From Gammaproteobacteria bacterium (GTDB taxonomy: Bacteria > Pseudomonadota > Gammaproteobacteria > Pseudomonadales > IMCC2047): a DNA stretch of 64,000 bases. The number at the start of each line of letters is the position of its first letter. The stretch's first letter is position 1. This document shows, piece after piece, positions 8,427 through 17,789 of the stretch. The position numbers were made by a program, and so were the translations under genes. The notes beneath the pieces were generated by a model. That model was not told the origin of the DNA, ran no database searches, and was given only the letters and a program-made list of their open reading frames with translations. Where the stretch lies: the NCBI GenBank assembly GCA_021773395.1, contig JAJFKB010000008.1:1-64000 (forward strand), read 5' to 3'.

Positions 8427-9410
8427 CTAATTGAATCTGGCTTTCAGCGTATCCGACGGATAGCACCCGTATCGTTCAAAATAAAATTTAGCCAGGCGCC
8501 CAGGATTATTAACACCATTTTCCCACATGATTCGGCTGACATTGGTTTTTCCATCCGCATTTTGCAGGGCAAGGTGAATATAGTGCAATCGTCTGGATTG
8601 AATAAATTCATTAGGCGTTTGCCCCAAATATTTTTTGAAGCCGTTTTGTAGTGTTCTCTCTGCCACGTGAGTGATGCCACAGAGCTCACTCATTGAAATG
8701 GAACTACGGATATTCTGATCGATATACTCGCAAGCTCTTCGCACATGTCTGGGTGCCGCCGTATAACGATCATTGCTAAGGTAGTCAGTATAATTATGTT
8801 TTTGTGAATGAACCAGGGTACAGGCCACCATCTCGATATGGCTTTTCAGTAGATGGCTATTTTGCTGTACTGGTGAATCAATATTGTCATAAAAACTACA
8901 CAGAAAGTTCATCGTTTCATTCCAGGCTATTTTGCTTGTCTCATCCTGAGCTGAATCTAGCGCAAAGCAAACAGGCTCCCTGATTGTTTGCTGCAGTAGA
9001 GTTTGCAGCATATTTTCTATCAAAAAACGATCTATCTTTAGCGCCAGGTGTGCGCAGCCGGGCTGAAATGTAATTTTTGTAGGTAACGACGCATCAATGA
9101 CTGCGACATCGCTCACCCCTGTACTAATTAAACGGCCTCCATTTTTAGTCGAGCTGTTACCTGACAGTGTCGTTTGAATAATGAGGTGTTGATCAGTCGT
9201 GGCCGGCTCAATAGTAACTTCAGCGCCAAAAGTTAAGTAGGCGATGGACATAGACCCTAAAGCAACACCGTTAAACTGGGCTCCAATAGACTCGCCCCGC
9301 CCAACATTGAGACAGCGGTTTTGCCAAAACAGCGAGTTACCTATGTCTACAGTATCTCGGACATCCCCGTTCTGTAACAAACTATGCTTGGCGAGTGGCA
9401 AATAAGACAT
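8427..9410 (-). CDS. AraC-family transcriptional regulator
   Basis: 327 residues. The last 110 or so carry the paired helix-turn-helix of the AraC/XylS family (VRRACEYIDQNIRSS, then MSELCGITHVAERTLQNGF, then TPNEFIQSRRLHYIHLAL). The N-terminal 200 residues resemble the ligand-binding-like domain of XylS/FeaR-type regulators of aromatic compound degradation. It is divergent from the hydratase/lyase gene at 9649, and a direct repeat suitable as its binding site lies in the shared control region. It probably activates the downstream CoA-dependent catabolic operon in response to an aromatic or acyl compound; the ligand cannot be read from sequence. Confidence 0.9.
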   Translation of the reverse strand: MSYLPLAKHSLLQNGDVRDTVDIGNSLFWQNRCLNVGRGESIGAQFNGVALGSMSIAYLTFGAEVTIEPATTDQHLIIQTTLSGNSSTKNGGRLISTGVSDVAVIDASLPTKITFQPGCAHLALKIDRFLIENMLQTLLQQTIREPVCFALDSAQDETSKIAWNETMNFLCSFYDNIDSPVQQNSHLLKSHIEMVACTLVHSQKHNYTDYLSNDRYTAAPRHVRRACEYIDQNIRSSISMSELCGITHVAERTLQNGFKKYLGQTPNEFIQSRRLHYIHLALQNADGKTNVSRIMWENGVNNPGRLAKFYFERYGCYPSDTLKARFN

Positions 9411-9517
9411 AGGCTAATTATAGCACCGGAGCCACCCAATAATCCTACCTATTAGCCAAGACTCAAACAGCGCTAATAGTCATTAACACTCAATCTGGAG
9501 TTAAAGAATATTTCATG

Positions 9518-9549
9518 CGGAATGTGTATAGCATTTTCGGAATTGGTAT
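9518..9549 (+). promoter_or_regulatory. Direct repeat, probable AraC-type operator
   Basis: CGGAATGTGTAT (9518-9529) and CGGAATTGGTAT (9538-9549) match at 10 of 12 positions and are spaced exactly 20 bp apart, close to two helical turns. Direct repeats with this phasing are what AraC-family proteins bind. The site lies 100-130 bp upstream of the hydratase/lyase start and 108-139 bp upstream of the araC-type start, in the divergent control region. Confidence 0.5.
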
Positions 9550-9648
9550 TACTCATCGTTACCCGAATCCGTAACATTTCCACTATCAATAGAAGACGAA
9601 TTATTCCTCTGTACTGAATTCATTAGTAATGAACTGGAGATAGACAAA

Positions 9649-10479
9649 ATGAGCAATTACGAAAATATCATTCTGGAGATAGAGGGTGAATTAGCCACGA
9701 TCACGCTAAACCGACCAGAGAAAAAGAATTGCATGAGTCCTGCTCTGCATTCCGAAATGTGCATCGCCTTGAAAGAGGTGGAAGCCGCCAAGGTTAAAGT
9801 GATGGTCTTGACGGGAGCTGGCAATGCTTTCATTGGTGGCATGGATCTTGAGAAATGCTTTTTTGATAACTGGGATAACCCGGAAGATTTTGTCGACGGT
9901 GTTAAACCTTCATTTGAATGGATGAGCCATCTCAAAAAATTTCCTGCAGTAACGATCGCTAAGGTCAACGGCTGGTGTTTCGGTGGTGGCATGGAGGTTG
10001 TCGGGCTGTGTGATATTGCCATTGTCGCTGAAGAATCCATTTGGGGGCTGTCGGAAGTCAACTTTGGCATCTTCCCCGGTGGCGGCACGACCTGGACAGT
10101 GGTCAACAATATGCCTTCGCGCAAGCAGGCGCTCTATTACTCGCTCACTGCTGATACTTTCACTGGTAAAGAGGCGGTAAAGCTTGGTTGGGCATCAAAG
10201 GCAGTTCCGCTTGCTGAGTTAGACTCCCACACAGATAAAGTCGTCAATGGACTCATGAGTAAGGGCCGTATCGTCCTGCAGAAGACCAAAGAGGTCTATG
10301 AAAGAATCATTAACCTCAACATGGAGTTCCCTGAAGCCGTTGATTATGAAATTGCCAAGCTCTATGAATTATCACGTCTGACAAATGATGACTGGATTCG
10401 AACAGCACTTAAATCTTTCAACAAGCGTGAGTTCAAACCGGGCCTGCAAGATTACAAAATAACGCGGGACGATATTTAG
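9649..10479 (+). CDS. Hydroxycinnamoyl-CoA hydratase/lyase-like enzyme (crotonase family)
   Basis: 276-residue crotonase-fold enzyme. It is closest, by motif memory, to p-hydroxycinnamoyl-CoA (feruloyl-CoA) hydratase/lyase: VLTGAGNAFIGGMDL, VNGWCFGGG, GLSEVNFGIFPGG with the catalytic-type Glu, and the C-terminal REFKPGLQDYK signature. That enzyme hydrates and cleaves hydroxycinnamoyl-CoA to an aromatic aldehyde and acetyl-CoA. A ligase to make the CoA ester follows. No vanillin dehydrogenase is adjacent, and an acyl-CoA dehydrogenase lies downstream instead, so the real substrate may be a different phenylpropanoid or side-chain acid. GGAG lies about 10 bases before the ATG. Confidence 0.8.
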   Translation: MSNYENIILEIEGELATITLNRPEKKNCMSPALHSEMCIALKEVEAAKVKVMVLTGAGNAFIGGMDLEKCFFDNWDNPEDFVDGVKPSFEWMSHLKKFPAVTIAKVNGWCFGGGMEVVGLCDIAIVAEESIWGLSEVNFGIFPGGGTTWTVVNNMPSRKQALYYSLTADTFTGKEAVKLGWASKAVPLAELDSHTDKVVNGLMSKGRIVLQKTKEVYERIINLNMEFPEAVDYEIAKLYELSRLTNDDWIRTALKSFNKREFKPGLQDYKITRDDI

Positions 10480-10551
10480 ACGGCGCTAATTATCTGGCAG
10501 TAACAGGGAATAGATGATCAACCGTCATCTACTCCTTCGTTCGAAATAGTA

Positions 10552-12153
10552 ATGGCTTTATACGGGTATTCAATCATGTCTGATCAAGAGCTGACCCTGC
10601 GGGATTTAATTCGTCGTGCGGCGGCAAAACATCCGGATAACGAGGCGGTAGTTGATAGCATAGCGCGCTACACCTACGCCGAATTGTTGGATCGGATAGA
10701 GCGTATGGCGAAGCTTTTGCATACTTTAGGGGTGCGCAAAGGTGATCGGGTTGCGCTCTTAATGCCGCCTTCAGTCAGTCACGTCATTGCGTTATTCGGC
10801 ACGATAGAACTAGGGGCAATTCCGAGCGCGCTGCATGCCAGAGAGACAGAAGATACACTGTCTGCAATCATCGAGCGGCTTAGCCCTCGTGTGTTGGTTT
10901 ATGATGGTGTATTTGCACAAAAGGCTCGATCTTTGCTGGATAAAGGAACGCTGATTTCCGCCGCGATTCGCTCGGTGTCAGCTATCACGCCACAGGATCA
11001 GGCAACCTCCGGTTCAGATCCAATTATCCCCGCAGACCTGAACCAATATGAACTTGATTTTGAGCCGATGCCAATTGCCCTGGATGATACGGCGGTGATA
11101 GCACTGTCTTCCGGCACAACCGGTATTCCCAAGGGAGTGATGCATACGCACAGAACCTTAGTGGCAAGCGCACGTTGTGGCGCTCCTTATATGGCGGCGC
11201 ACCCGAATGCTTGCAGCATCAATATCTTCACTACCGCCTTCATTGGTTGGTACAACTGCACCCTTCCCTTCCTTTTTGGTGGTTCAAAAATTATTTATTT
11301 AAGCCAGTGGGATGCTCAAAGTTTCCTCAAGACCATTCAGGATGAAAAGGCCACCGTGTGTTTTTTGGTACCCACCATGTGGCGCATGTTGTTACGTGAG
11401 CATCCCGAGAACTATGACTTATCTTCATTGGAACGGGTTGGCTACGCTGGAGAGCCCATGGACACAGCCACCATGACACAGATTCGTGAGCTGATCTGCC
11501 CCAGCGTCATCAACACCTACGGCACCACAGAGACCGGTTCCTGGGGCGGCTGTTCGGTCATGATGCCCGAAGATTATGTGGACGACAGCAAGATTGAGAG
11601 CGTCGGCAAACCGGGCGCTGGTGTCGAAATCAGGGTTATTACACCCAGCGGATCAGTCGATGACGTGGTTGCTGCCGGTGAAGATGGCGAAGTCATTTTC
11701 AGTGGGCCGTCAGTTGCCAATCAGCTGTGGGAGCAACCCGCTCTTGGCAGACAAATATTTGAAGGACGTTGGTGGCGGTCTGGCGATATGGGGTCAATGG
11801 ACGCAGCGGGTTATCTTTATTTAAAGGGCCGTATCGACGATATGATTATTACCGGGGGCATTAATGTGCTGCCGGGCCAGGTTGAAGAGGCTGTGTTGAG
11901 TCATCCTGCTGTAAGTGAGTGTGTGGTGATTGGCTTGCCGAGCGAACAATGGGGCGAACAGGTTACTGCTTTTGTGATTTGTAGCGAACAGGTGACAGAG
12001 AATGAATTGGCGGGCCATGTTAACCGGAGCTCCCTGTCGGGTTATAAAAAACCGCGTGAATATTGTTTTGTGAATGAACTACCACGTGGCAATACCGGCA
12101 AAGTCAGTCGTAAATTATTGCGTAATCAAGTAACCGGCAACAGAACAAATTAA
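10552..12153 (+). CDS. AMP-forming acyl-CoA synthetase/ligase
   Basis: 533 residues of the ANL superfamily. Motifs seen: the P-loop-like SSGTTGIPKGVMHTH, YGTTETGSWGG, the hinge region RSGDMGSMDAAGYLYLKGR followed by DDMIITGGINV, and the C-terminal catalytic lysine in RGNTGKVSRKLL. It activates a carboxylic acid with ATP and CoA. Being directly downstream of the hydratase/lyase-like gene, it most likely makes that enzyme's CoA thioester, for instance a hydroxycinnamoyl- or feruloyl-CoA-like compound. Neither the ATG at 10552 nor the in-frame ATG at 10576 has a strong ribosome site, so the first eight residues are uncertain. Confidence 0.9.
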   Translation: MALYGYSIMSDQELTLRDLIRRAAAKHPDNEAVVDSIARYTYAELLDRIERMAKLLHTLGVRKGDRVALLMPPSVSHVIALFGTIELGAIPSALHARETEDTLSAIIERLSPRVLVYDGVFAQKARSLLDKGTLISAAIRSVSAITPQDQATSGSDPIIPADLNQYELDFEPMPIALDDTAVIALSSGTTGIPKGVMHTHRTLVASARCGAPYMAAHPNACSINIFTTAFIGWYNCTLPFLFGGSKIIYLSQWDAQSFLKTIQDEKATVCFLVPTMWRMLLREHPENYDLSSLERVGYAGEPMDTATMTQIRELICPSVINTYGTTETGSWGGCSVMMPEDYVDDSKIESVGKPGAGVEIRVITPSGSVDDVVAAGEDGEVIFSGPSVANQLWEQPALGRQIFEGRWWRSGDMGSMDAAGYLYLKGRIDDMIITGGINVLPGQVEEAVLSHPAVSECVVIGLPSEQWGEQVTAFVICSEQVTENELAGHVNRSSLSGYKKPREYCFVNELPRGNTGKVSRKLLRNQVTGNRTN

Positions 12154-12169
12154 CCGATTGGAGTTGAGC

Positions 12170-12376
12170 ATGACGACTAACAGTAAACAAGCGCTAATGG
12201 CCGGATTGATAGGTGCAACAGGTGGTTTAGCCTTATCTTTTTTGGTGAATTACTTTGTAGTGCCTTTTCCCGAGGGAGCGATCGAAAATGCCGTAAATAA
12301 CGGAATTAGCGGCTCTATCAGTGGTTTTATGAGTGGCTTTATGGGGTTGTTTATGTACCTCAAAAAAACTAGTTAA
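12170..12376 (+). CDS. Small membrane protein, unknown function
   Basis: About 68 residues (MTTNSKQALMAGLIGATGG opening) with two hydrophobic stretches, roughly residues 8-30 and 42-62, the second rich in Gly/Ser/Phe/Met (GSISGFMSGFMG). ATG at 12170 is chosen because GGAG lies 6 bases upstream; the nearby TTG at 12158 overlaps that site. It sits 16 bp after the ligase on the same strand and is probably co-transcribed. I recognise no family. Confidence 0.6.
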   Translation: MTTNSKQALMAGLIGATGGLALSFLVNYFVVPFPEGAIENAVNNGISGSISGFMSGFMGLFMYLKKTS

Positions 12377-12461
12377 TCCAGGGCGAGCCTTTTCGCCGAG
12401 CTGAGATCAAGCCCCGGAGCTACCTTGTATTGGCGGATTAATCTGGCCAGGAGAGTATTGG

Positions 12462-12938
12462 ATGAATAAATATTTCAAATTAATCAGGGGTATTCTGATT
12501 ATAAACATTGCCGTTGTGGTGACGACAGCGAACGCTCAGGATACCGAACGGTCGCAGGTGAACCATTGGGTAACCGCCTTTTTCCATTCCTTTAATGAAG
12601 ATCTGATGCGGGGAGATATGGACGCCTGGATGGAAAATTGGGCGCAGCAGGCAGAACGGATTACCCCTATGGGTAATGCCAAGGGCAAGACACAAATTCG
12701 TCAGCTTTATATCAGTCTTAATCAGCGCTACGAAGCGATGGTGCAAGAGATTACCGGCACTATCATCGAAGGTCGAAATGCCTCTGTTGAATTGCGTACC
12801 GTTGGTATTCACAAAGACACGGGCATTAAAGTCAGTATGCCAAACGTAGCGGTTTTAGCATTCAATGAACAGGGCAAGGTAATCAGTGCTCATGTTTACT
12901 TGGACATGAAGAACATTGAAAAGCAATTAGCACCTTAA
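12462..12938 (+). CDS. Secreted SnoaL/NTF2-like protein
   Basis: 158 residues beginning with a signal peptide (MNKYFKLIRGILIINIAVVV, cleavage after TANA). The mature part has the shape of an NTF2-like/SnoaL alpha+beta barrel: an N-terminal helix with WVTAFFHSFNEDLMRGDMDAW, then beta strands with EITGTIIEGRNASVEL and NVAVLAFNEQGKVISAHVY. Such folds are binding pockets or isomerases, and the function is not predictable. It lies between the acyl-CoA ligase and acyl-CoA dehydrogenase on the same strand, so it may act on the operon's substrate in the periplasm. Confidence 0.65.
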   Translation: MNKYFKLIRGILIINIAVVVTTANAQDTERSQVNHWVTAFFHSFNEDLMRGDMDAWMENWAQQAERITPMGNAKGKTQIRQLYISLNQRYEAMVQEITGTIIEGRNASVELRTVGIHKDTGIKVSMPNVAVLAFNEQGKVISAHVYLDMKNIEKQLAP

Positions 12939-12971
12939 TACAAACGGTGTCAGTTATACGAGAGCAGGCTT

Positions 12972-14693
12972 ATGGGCAACACTTATACTCCCCCTGAACA
13001 GGAAATCCTATTTTTACTCAATCAGGTCATTAACTGGCAAGAGTTATTCGAGTTGCCCGGATATCGCCACGCAGACAGTGAATTAGGAGCAGCAATTATT
13101 TCTGAAGCCTGCCGATTCAGCGCAGAAGTATTGAGCCCCCTAAATCAAGCAGGAGATGCCGAGGGGTGTCATTTAACAAATGGAAATGTCCAGGTACCTG
13201 ATGAGTTCCGTAAGGCATATGGATTATTCACCGAAGGCGGCTGGCCGGGACTGGACTTGCCTCTGCGATTTGGCGGTCAGGCATTGCCCATCACCCTCAC
13301 CACCGCCGTATCAGAAATGATGAATGGCGCCTGTGTTGCCTTCTCAATGATGCCCTGCATGTTACGTGCGGCGGCCGCGTTATTGGCTGAGCATGCCGAT
13401 AATGAGCTAAAGGAACGGATTGTGCCTGCAATCGTCGCTGGTGGCTATGGAGCGACTATCGTTATTACTGAACCGCAAGCCGGCTCCGATGTTGGCGCCA
13501 TAAAAACCTATGCTATAAAACAAAATGATGGCTCTTATAAACTCACAGGAACAAAGATTTTCATCACCTGTGGCGACCAAAACTACACCGAACAGATTAT
13601 TCACCTGGTGTTGGCCAGGGTAAAGGGTGCCGACCCCGGCACGCGCGGCCTTAGCCTATTCCTGGTACCAAAGCGAAGCTTTGATAAGCCCGAGGACATT
13701 AACCATGTATCTGTTAGCCGGTTGGAGAAAAAAATGGGCCTGAAAGCCTCTCCAACCTGTGTATTAAACTTTGATCAGGCACTTGGTTACCGAATCGGCA
13801 AGGAAGGCAAAGGGCTGAATTGCCTGTTTAGCATGATGAATCTGATGCGCCTGGAAGTAGCCACTCAGAGCGTTGGAATCGCTAGCGCTGCCAGCCAAAG
13901 TGCCGCGAGCTATGCCCGCGAGCGAAAACAGGGTGGCCAGACCGAAGCATCCATCATGCAACATGCCGATGTTCGTCGAATGCTGGCAACTATGCAAGCC
14001 TATACTGAAGCGATGCGAGCGCTGGTACTGGAAACTTCCTTTAATCTGGACAAGTCCCGGCACGCTGAAAAAGAGCAAGAAAGAGCTGAATGCCGAGCGT
14101 TGGCAGAGTTTTTGCTACCTGTCTGTAAAGCTTGGTGCTCGGACCGGGCATTTGAAATGACAAATCTGGGAATCCAGGTGATGGGCGGACATGGGTATAT
14201 CGCCGATGAGGGAATGGAGCAATATGTGCGCGATTGCAGGGTTCTATCCATCTACGAAGGAACCAATGGAATCCAGGCTTTGGATCTGGTCATGCGAAAA
14301 CTATTACTAAAGCAGGGTACGGGTTATACCCTTTTTGTTAAAAGGATTGAGGTAGATTTAGCAAAACATGCTAACCATCCAAAATTGGAAAGGCTTGCCA
14401 AGCCGCTAGCAGATGGTCTTAATCGGTTAAAATCCTGTACCGATTTATTAGTCAATATTAAGGTGGACTCGTTACGTGACGCAGAAGCCGCCGCTACTCC
14501 CTATTTACAACTGGTAGGTCAATTGGCAGGCGCATGGATGTTATTTCGAATAGCAGCCGCCGCCGAAAACGGAGCATCGCAACTGGAGAAATATACTCAC
14601 GCGCAATTCTATATGGAATACTTATTGCCAGAGTCGCAAGTATATGAGCAAAGAATTCGTTCGGGAGCTAAAGCAATTGACAAGTGCTTCTAA
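12972..14693 (+). CDS. Acyl-CoA dehydrogenase, DmdC/AcdB-type long form
   Basis: 573-residue FAD enzyme, longer than standard acyl-CoA dehydrogenases (about 380). It has the N-terminal and middle FAD domains (TEPQAGSDVGAIKT, GTKIFITCGDQNYT), the catalytic-base region VLSIYEGTNGIQALDL, and an extra C-terminal helical domain of about 130 residues like that of 3-methylmercaptopropionyl-CoA dehydrogenase homologues. It would introduce a 2,3-double bond into an acyl-CoA. In context it could make the enoyl- or cinnamoyl-type CoA used by the hydratase/lyase. It is last in the plus-strand operon that starts at 9649. Confidence 0.88.
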   Translation: MGNTYTPPEQEILFLLNQVINWQELFELPGYRHADSELGAAIISEACRFSAEVLSPLNQAGDAEGCHLTNGNVQVPDEFRKAYGLFTEGGWPGLDLPLRFGGQALPITLTTAVSEMMNGACVAFSMMPCMLRAAAALLAEHADNELKERIVPAIVAGGYGATIVITEPQAGSDVGAIKTYAIKQNDGSYKLTGTKIFITCGDQNYTEQIIHLVLARVKGADPGTRGLSLFLVPKRSFDKPEDINHVSVSRLEKKMGLKASPTCVLNFDQALGYRIGKEGKGLNCLFSMMNLMRLEVATQSVGIASAASQSAASYARERKQGGQTEASIMQHADVRRMLATMQAYTEAMRALVLETSFNLDKSRHAEKEQERAECRALAEFLLPVCKAWCSDRAFEMTNLGIQVMGGHGYIADEGMEQYVRDCRVLSIYEGTNGIQALDLVMRKLLLKQGTGYTLFVKRIEVDLAKHANHPKLERLAKPLADGLNRLKSCTDLLVNIKVDSLRDAEAAATPYLQLVGQLAGAWMLFRIAAAAENGASQLEKYTHAQFYMEYLLPESQVYEQRIRSGAKAIDKCF

Positions 14694-14740
14694 GGTTTCA
14701 AATTTTGCTTGTATGCGCACTCGCGAGGTTGCCTCAGCCT

Positions 14741-14767
14741 TTCCCCCCCGGCTTAGCCGAGGGGGAA
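14741..14767. repeat. GC-rich hairpin between convergent genes
   Basis: TTCCCCC and GGGGGAA plus an inner CGGC-TTA-GCCG make an 11-bp stem with one mismatch. Flanking it are TCGCGAG and CTCGCGA in inverted orientation (about 14721 and 14789). No T run follows on either strand, so this looks more like a dispersed REP/BIME-type element than a canonical terminator, though it may still insulate the convergent dehydrogenase and C-N hydrolase genes. Confidence 0.5.
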
Positions 14768-14820
14768 TCGAATAGGTTTGGCACAAACGCTCGCGATGAC
14801 AGGTTGATCAGGGGCGCTGG

Positions 14821-16020
14821 CTAATCCCAGTTACCCCACATTTCCTTCTTAATTTCTTCCCAGGAAGACCCTTCCCCATCACCACCGGGCCCGGGTGTAA
14901 AATGTGCGCCTTCGTGTTTAAAGTAAGGTTTGGTCCAAGTGCCTCTCTCATAGAGACGCTCCATATTAGCCCGATAGATGTCATCCACCTCGTCATGCCC
15001 CAGCGGCTCCTGATCCATCCACAGGTTTTTCGGGTGAATTGGCTCTTCGTACATTCGTTTGAACAACTCCACCCGCAAGTCCTTCATCCAGTTGCTGTTC
15101 AGGTTCATAGCCCGGAATTGGCGCAGCGCCTCTATATCGATGGTTGCTGCAATGATAGAGTTATTACTAGACCCGCTGTATGCAATAACATTGCCTCGAT
15201 AATCGACAAGGTGCGAGTTACCCCCGGCAATATCAACCGGATGTTTGGATGTGGAGGATAGGTATACCGGTCCCGCGTTGGGGCAAAGCATATAAACGGA
15301 ATTAAACTCGGCATGGGCTCGATTCTGAATCATCCAGGTTCCGCCTCCGGGGTAGCCGCTGTTGGTCATCGGCGCTGCCTCACTAGGACGATATACCACC
15401 TCCGCTCCGTTAAACGAACATGCTCTCACAGCCTCTGGATATTCACCGTCACTGCAACAGATAGTTGCAATATTGCCTATGTCGTCGGTCTTCAATACCG
15501 GATAGAAAGCATCGATACCATCACCAAACAACTCAACCCAGCGATCATAAACATCATGCGGTACACAGGACCGCTCACGGCACCAAATATGGTTTTTTGC
15601 CGCCTTATGCACCACATCTCCATTCGGCCCAATAATAAATAGGGTATTAAAAAAACGATCCTCCATCACTTCAGGCCAGCGCGCCTTGCATTGAAAAATA
15701 ATGTAGGTTTTATAGTGTTTTGCCAGGCGACCCAGCCATTCGGTTTCTTCTCCGGGAATATCTATAAACAGCTCTTTTGCTGCCATTTTATGGGGCAAAT
15801 CAAAAATCTCATCCGTAAAACCCGTCAAAGCACCTTCGGCCAGACAAATCACCTTAACCGGCATGTTAATGGAGATCATGGAAATTGCGGCGTGAATCGA
15901 TTCTTCGATAATCTCCAGGTTATGGCGTATATGCTTGCGTTCAGCAACACCATAAATAGGCGTTGATAGCCCGATGGCCTGATAGGGGGCAATGGGCTTA
16001 GAATTTTGTGATTCTGTCAT
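14821..16020 (-). CDS. Carbon-nitrogen hydrolase (nitrilase superfamily), copy 1
   Basis: 399 residues. The Glu-Lys-Cys triad is visible: Glu in CLAEGALTG, Lys in AAKNHIW, Cys in ATICCSDGEYPE. It is larger than typical nitrilases because of a C-terminal tail (YEEPIHPKNLWMDQEPLG and onward) that a second gene at 38441-39601 shares in related form. These enzymes hydrolyse nitriles, amides or N-carbamoyl groups; substrate class is not readable. It is the last gene of a minus-strand run with serine ammonia-lyase and glyA, suggesting release of ammonia or of an amino acid such as glycine. A 10-bp inverted repeat lies 53-76 bp upstream. Confidence 0.85.
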   Translation of the reverse strand: MTESQNSKPIAPYQAIGLSTPIYGVAERKHIRHNLEIIEESIHAAISMISINMPVKVICLAEGALTGFTDEIFDLPHKMAAKELFIDIPGEETEWLGRLAKHYKTYIIFQCKARWPEVMEDRFFNTLFIIGPNGDVVHKAAKNHIWCRERSCVPHDVYDRWVELFGDGIDAFYPVLKTDDIGNIATICCSDGEYPEAVRACSFNGAEVVYRPSEAAPMTNSGYPGGGTWMIQNRAHAEFNSVYMLCPNAGPVYLSSTSKHPVDIAGGNSHLVDYRGNVIAYSGSSNNSIIAATIDIEALRQFRAMNLNSNWMKDLRVELFKRMYEEPIHPKNLWMDQEPLGHDEVDDIYRANMERLYERGTWTKPYFKHEGAHFTPGPGGDGEGSSWEEIKKEMWGNWD

Positions 16021-16072
16021 TTGCGATTCTCCAATATCAAATAGATAAAAAATAACAAATTTCGATCTTATT

Positions 16073-16096
16073 TAAATCAACCCTATGGTTGATTTA
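16073..16096 (-). promoter_or_regulatory. Inverted repeat upstream of C-N hydrolase
   Basis: TAAATCAACC and GGTTGATTTA form a perfect 10-bp inverted repeat around CTAT, 53-76 bp upstream of the hydrolase start. Shape and position suit an operator for a dimeric regulator of GntR, MarR or TetR type. A separate palindrome ACCTATAGGT lies about 40 bp further upstream. No regulator gene is adjacent to assign. Confidence 0.5.
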
Positions 16097-16278
16097 GGGG
16101 AAATAATCGAAAACCGGCTTTGCTGACACTAAACCTATAGGTCAGAATAAATCCAACGCGCGGCTACTAATATTTTTTCAATGGAGAATACTATAACTCC
16201 AATAAATGAGAACAGTTTGAGCGTTTAGCTAATTACATCACCCACCATTATTTGATGAGCTTGCAGGCTACGTGAAGA

Positions 16279-17679
16279 TTAGCACTCAATAATATTCACC
16301 GGTAGCTCGATAACATTTAGCGCAAGACCTCCCCTGGCTGTTTCTTTGTACTTATCCTGCATATCTCGCCCTGTGTCGCGCATGGTTTTTATCACCTTAT
16401 CCAGAGAAACAAAATGTGAACCATCACCACGCATCGCCATACGAGAAGCATGAATGGCCTTTACCGAGGCCATCGCGTTGCGCTCAATACAAGGCACCTG
16501 AACCAGCCCACCAACAGGGTCACAGGTCAAGCCGAGGTTATGCTCCATTGCAATTTCTGCCGCATTCTCAACCTGAGCGGGTGTTCCGCCGAGGACTTCC
16601 GTAAGCGCACCCGCCGCCATAGAACATGCTGAACCAACCTCTCCCTGACACCCGACTTCCGCGCCGCTAATGGATGCATTTTCTTTATACAGAATACCTA
16701 TAGCGGCGGCGGTGAGTAAAAATCGCAAGACCCCGTTTACGCTGGCACCGGGTGTAAATCGCATGTAGTAATGCAATACAGCTGGAATAATTCCGGCTGC
16801 ACCGTTAGTCGGTGCAGTAACAACCCGCCCACCGGCAGCATTCTCTTCATTAACAGCCAATGCATATAGCGTGACCCAGTCAATCACACTTAACGGGTCT
16901 GCCAACGCCGCTTCCGGTTTGCTCAACAATTGCTGGTGTAATTGATGTGCCCTTCTCTTAACTTTCAACCCGCCCGGGAGTTCACCCTCGTTGCGCATTC
17001 CATTGTGCACAGACTCCTGCATGACTTGCCAAATGGCCAGTAGCCCCTCCTCCGTTTCTTCCTTGATACGCCAGGATTTTTCATTTTTCCACATTATCTG
17101 AGAGATACTGAAGTTGTGTTTTTTGCATAACGCCAACAACTCTGCACCTGTCTGGAAAGGGTACGCAAGCTGCCGGGTATCGTCAATAATGCAGTCTTCG
17201 TTAGCGGCATTTTCATCAACAACAAATCCGCCGCCCACGGAGTAGTATATCTTGACTGCAATCTCGACCCCACTCTCATCATAAGCTGTATACTTCATTC
17301 CATTGGGATGAAAAGGTAAAACCTCGAGGCGATGTAACAGCAAGTCCTCCTTATCTAAATAGAAGATCTCATGGTTACCCAGCAGTGACAGCCGGCCCGA
17401 CTCTCTAATCTCAGCAATGCGCGACTCAATGGTATCTATATTTACGGACTCTGGATTCTCCCCCTCCAGCCCAAGCAATACTGCTTTAGGGGTTCCGTGT
17501 CCTTTGCCGGTCGCCCCTAACGATCCGAACATTTCAGATTTGACCCTTGCGGTTTTAGATAATAAGTCATCTGCGGCCAGCCCTAAAACAAACAGCTTGG
17601 CAGCACGCATCGGCCCCACCGTATGCGAACTCGATGGCCCAATACCTATTTTAAACAAATCAAATACACTAACCGACAT
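16279..17679 (-). CDS. sdaA: L-serine ammonia-lyase (single-chain, Fe-S)
   Basis: 466-residue iron-sulfur L-serine dehydratase converting L-serine to pyruvate and ammonia. It begins with the beta-domain signature [19 protein letters not shown]. The alpha-domain follows, with [20 protein letters not shown] and [18 protein letters not shown] supplying the [4Fe-4S] cysteines. Full length for the fused single-chain type. It lies 110 bp downstream of glyA on the same strand, so SHMT-derived serine would be fed directly to pyruvate. This is a common pair for glycine, betaine or sarcosine use. Confidence 0.95.
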   Translation of the reverse strand: MSVSVFDLFKIGIGPSSSHTVGPMRAAKLFVLGLAADDLLSKTARVKSEMFGSLGATGKGHGTPKAVLLGLEGENPESVNIDTIESRIAEIRESGRLSLLGNHEIFYLDKEDLLLHRLEVLPFHPNGMKYTAYDESGVEIAVKIYYSVGGGFVVDENAANEDCIIDDTRQLAYPFQTGAELLALCKKHNFSISQIMWKNEKSWRIKEETEEGLLAIWQVMQESVHNGMRNEGELPGGLKVKRRAHQLHQQLLSKPEAALADPLSVIDWVTLYALAVNEENAAGGRVVTAPTNGAAGIIPAVLHYYMRFTPGASVNGVLRFLLTAAAIGILYKENASISGAEVGCQGEVGSACSMAAGALTEVLGGTPAQVENAAEIAMEHNLGLTCDPVGGLVQVPCIERNAMASVKAIHASRMAMRGDGSHFVSLDKVIKTMRDTGRDMQDKYKETARGGLALNVIELPVNIIEC

Positions 17680-17789
17680 ATGTACTTAGCCTTTTAAACA
17701 GATAAACAGATATGTCATTTTGCAAAGAGTCCTGTATACACCTGAAAAACCAGGTACACAGAATAACGTTCATCCATATCCAAATAATT

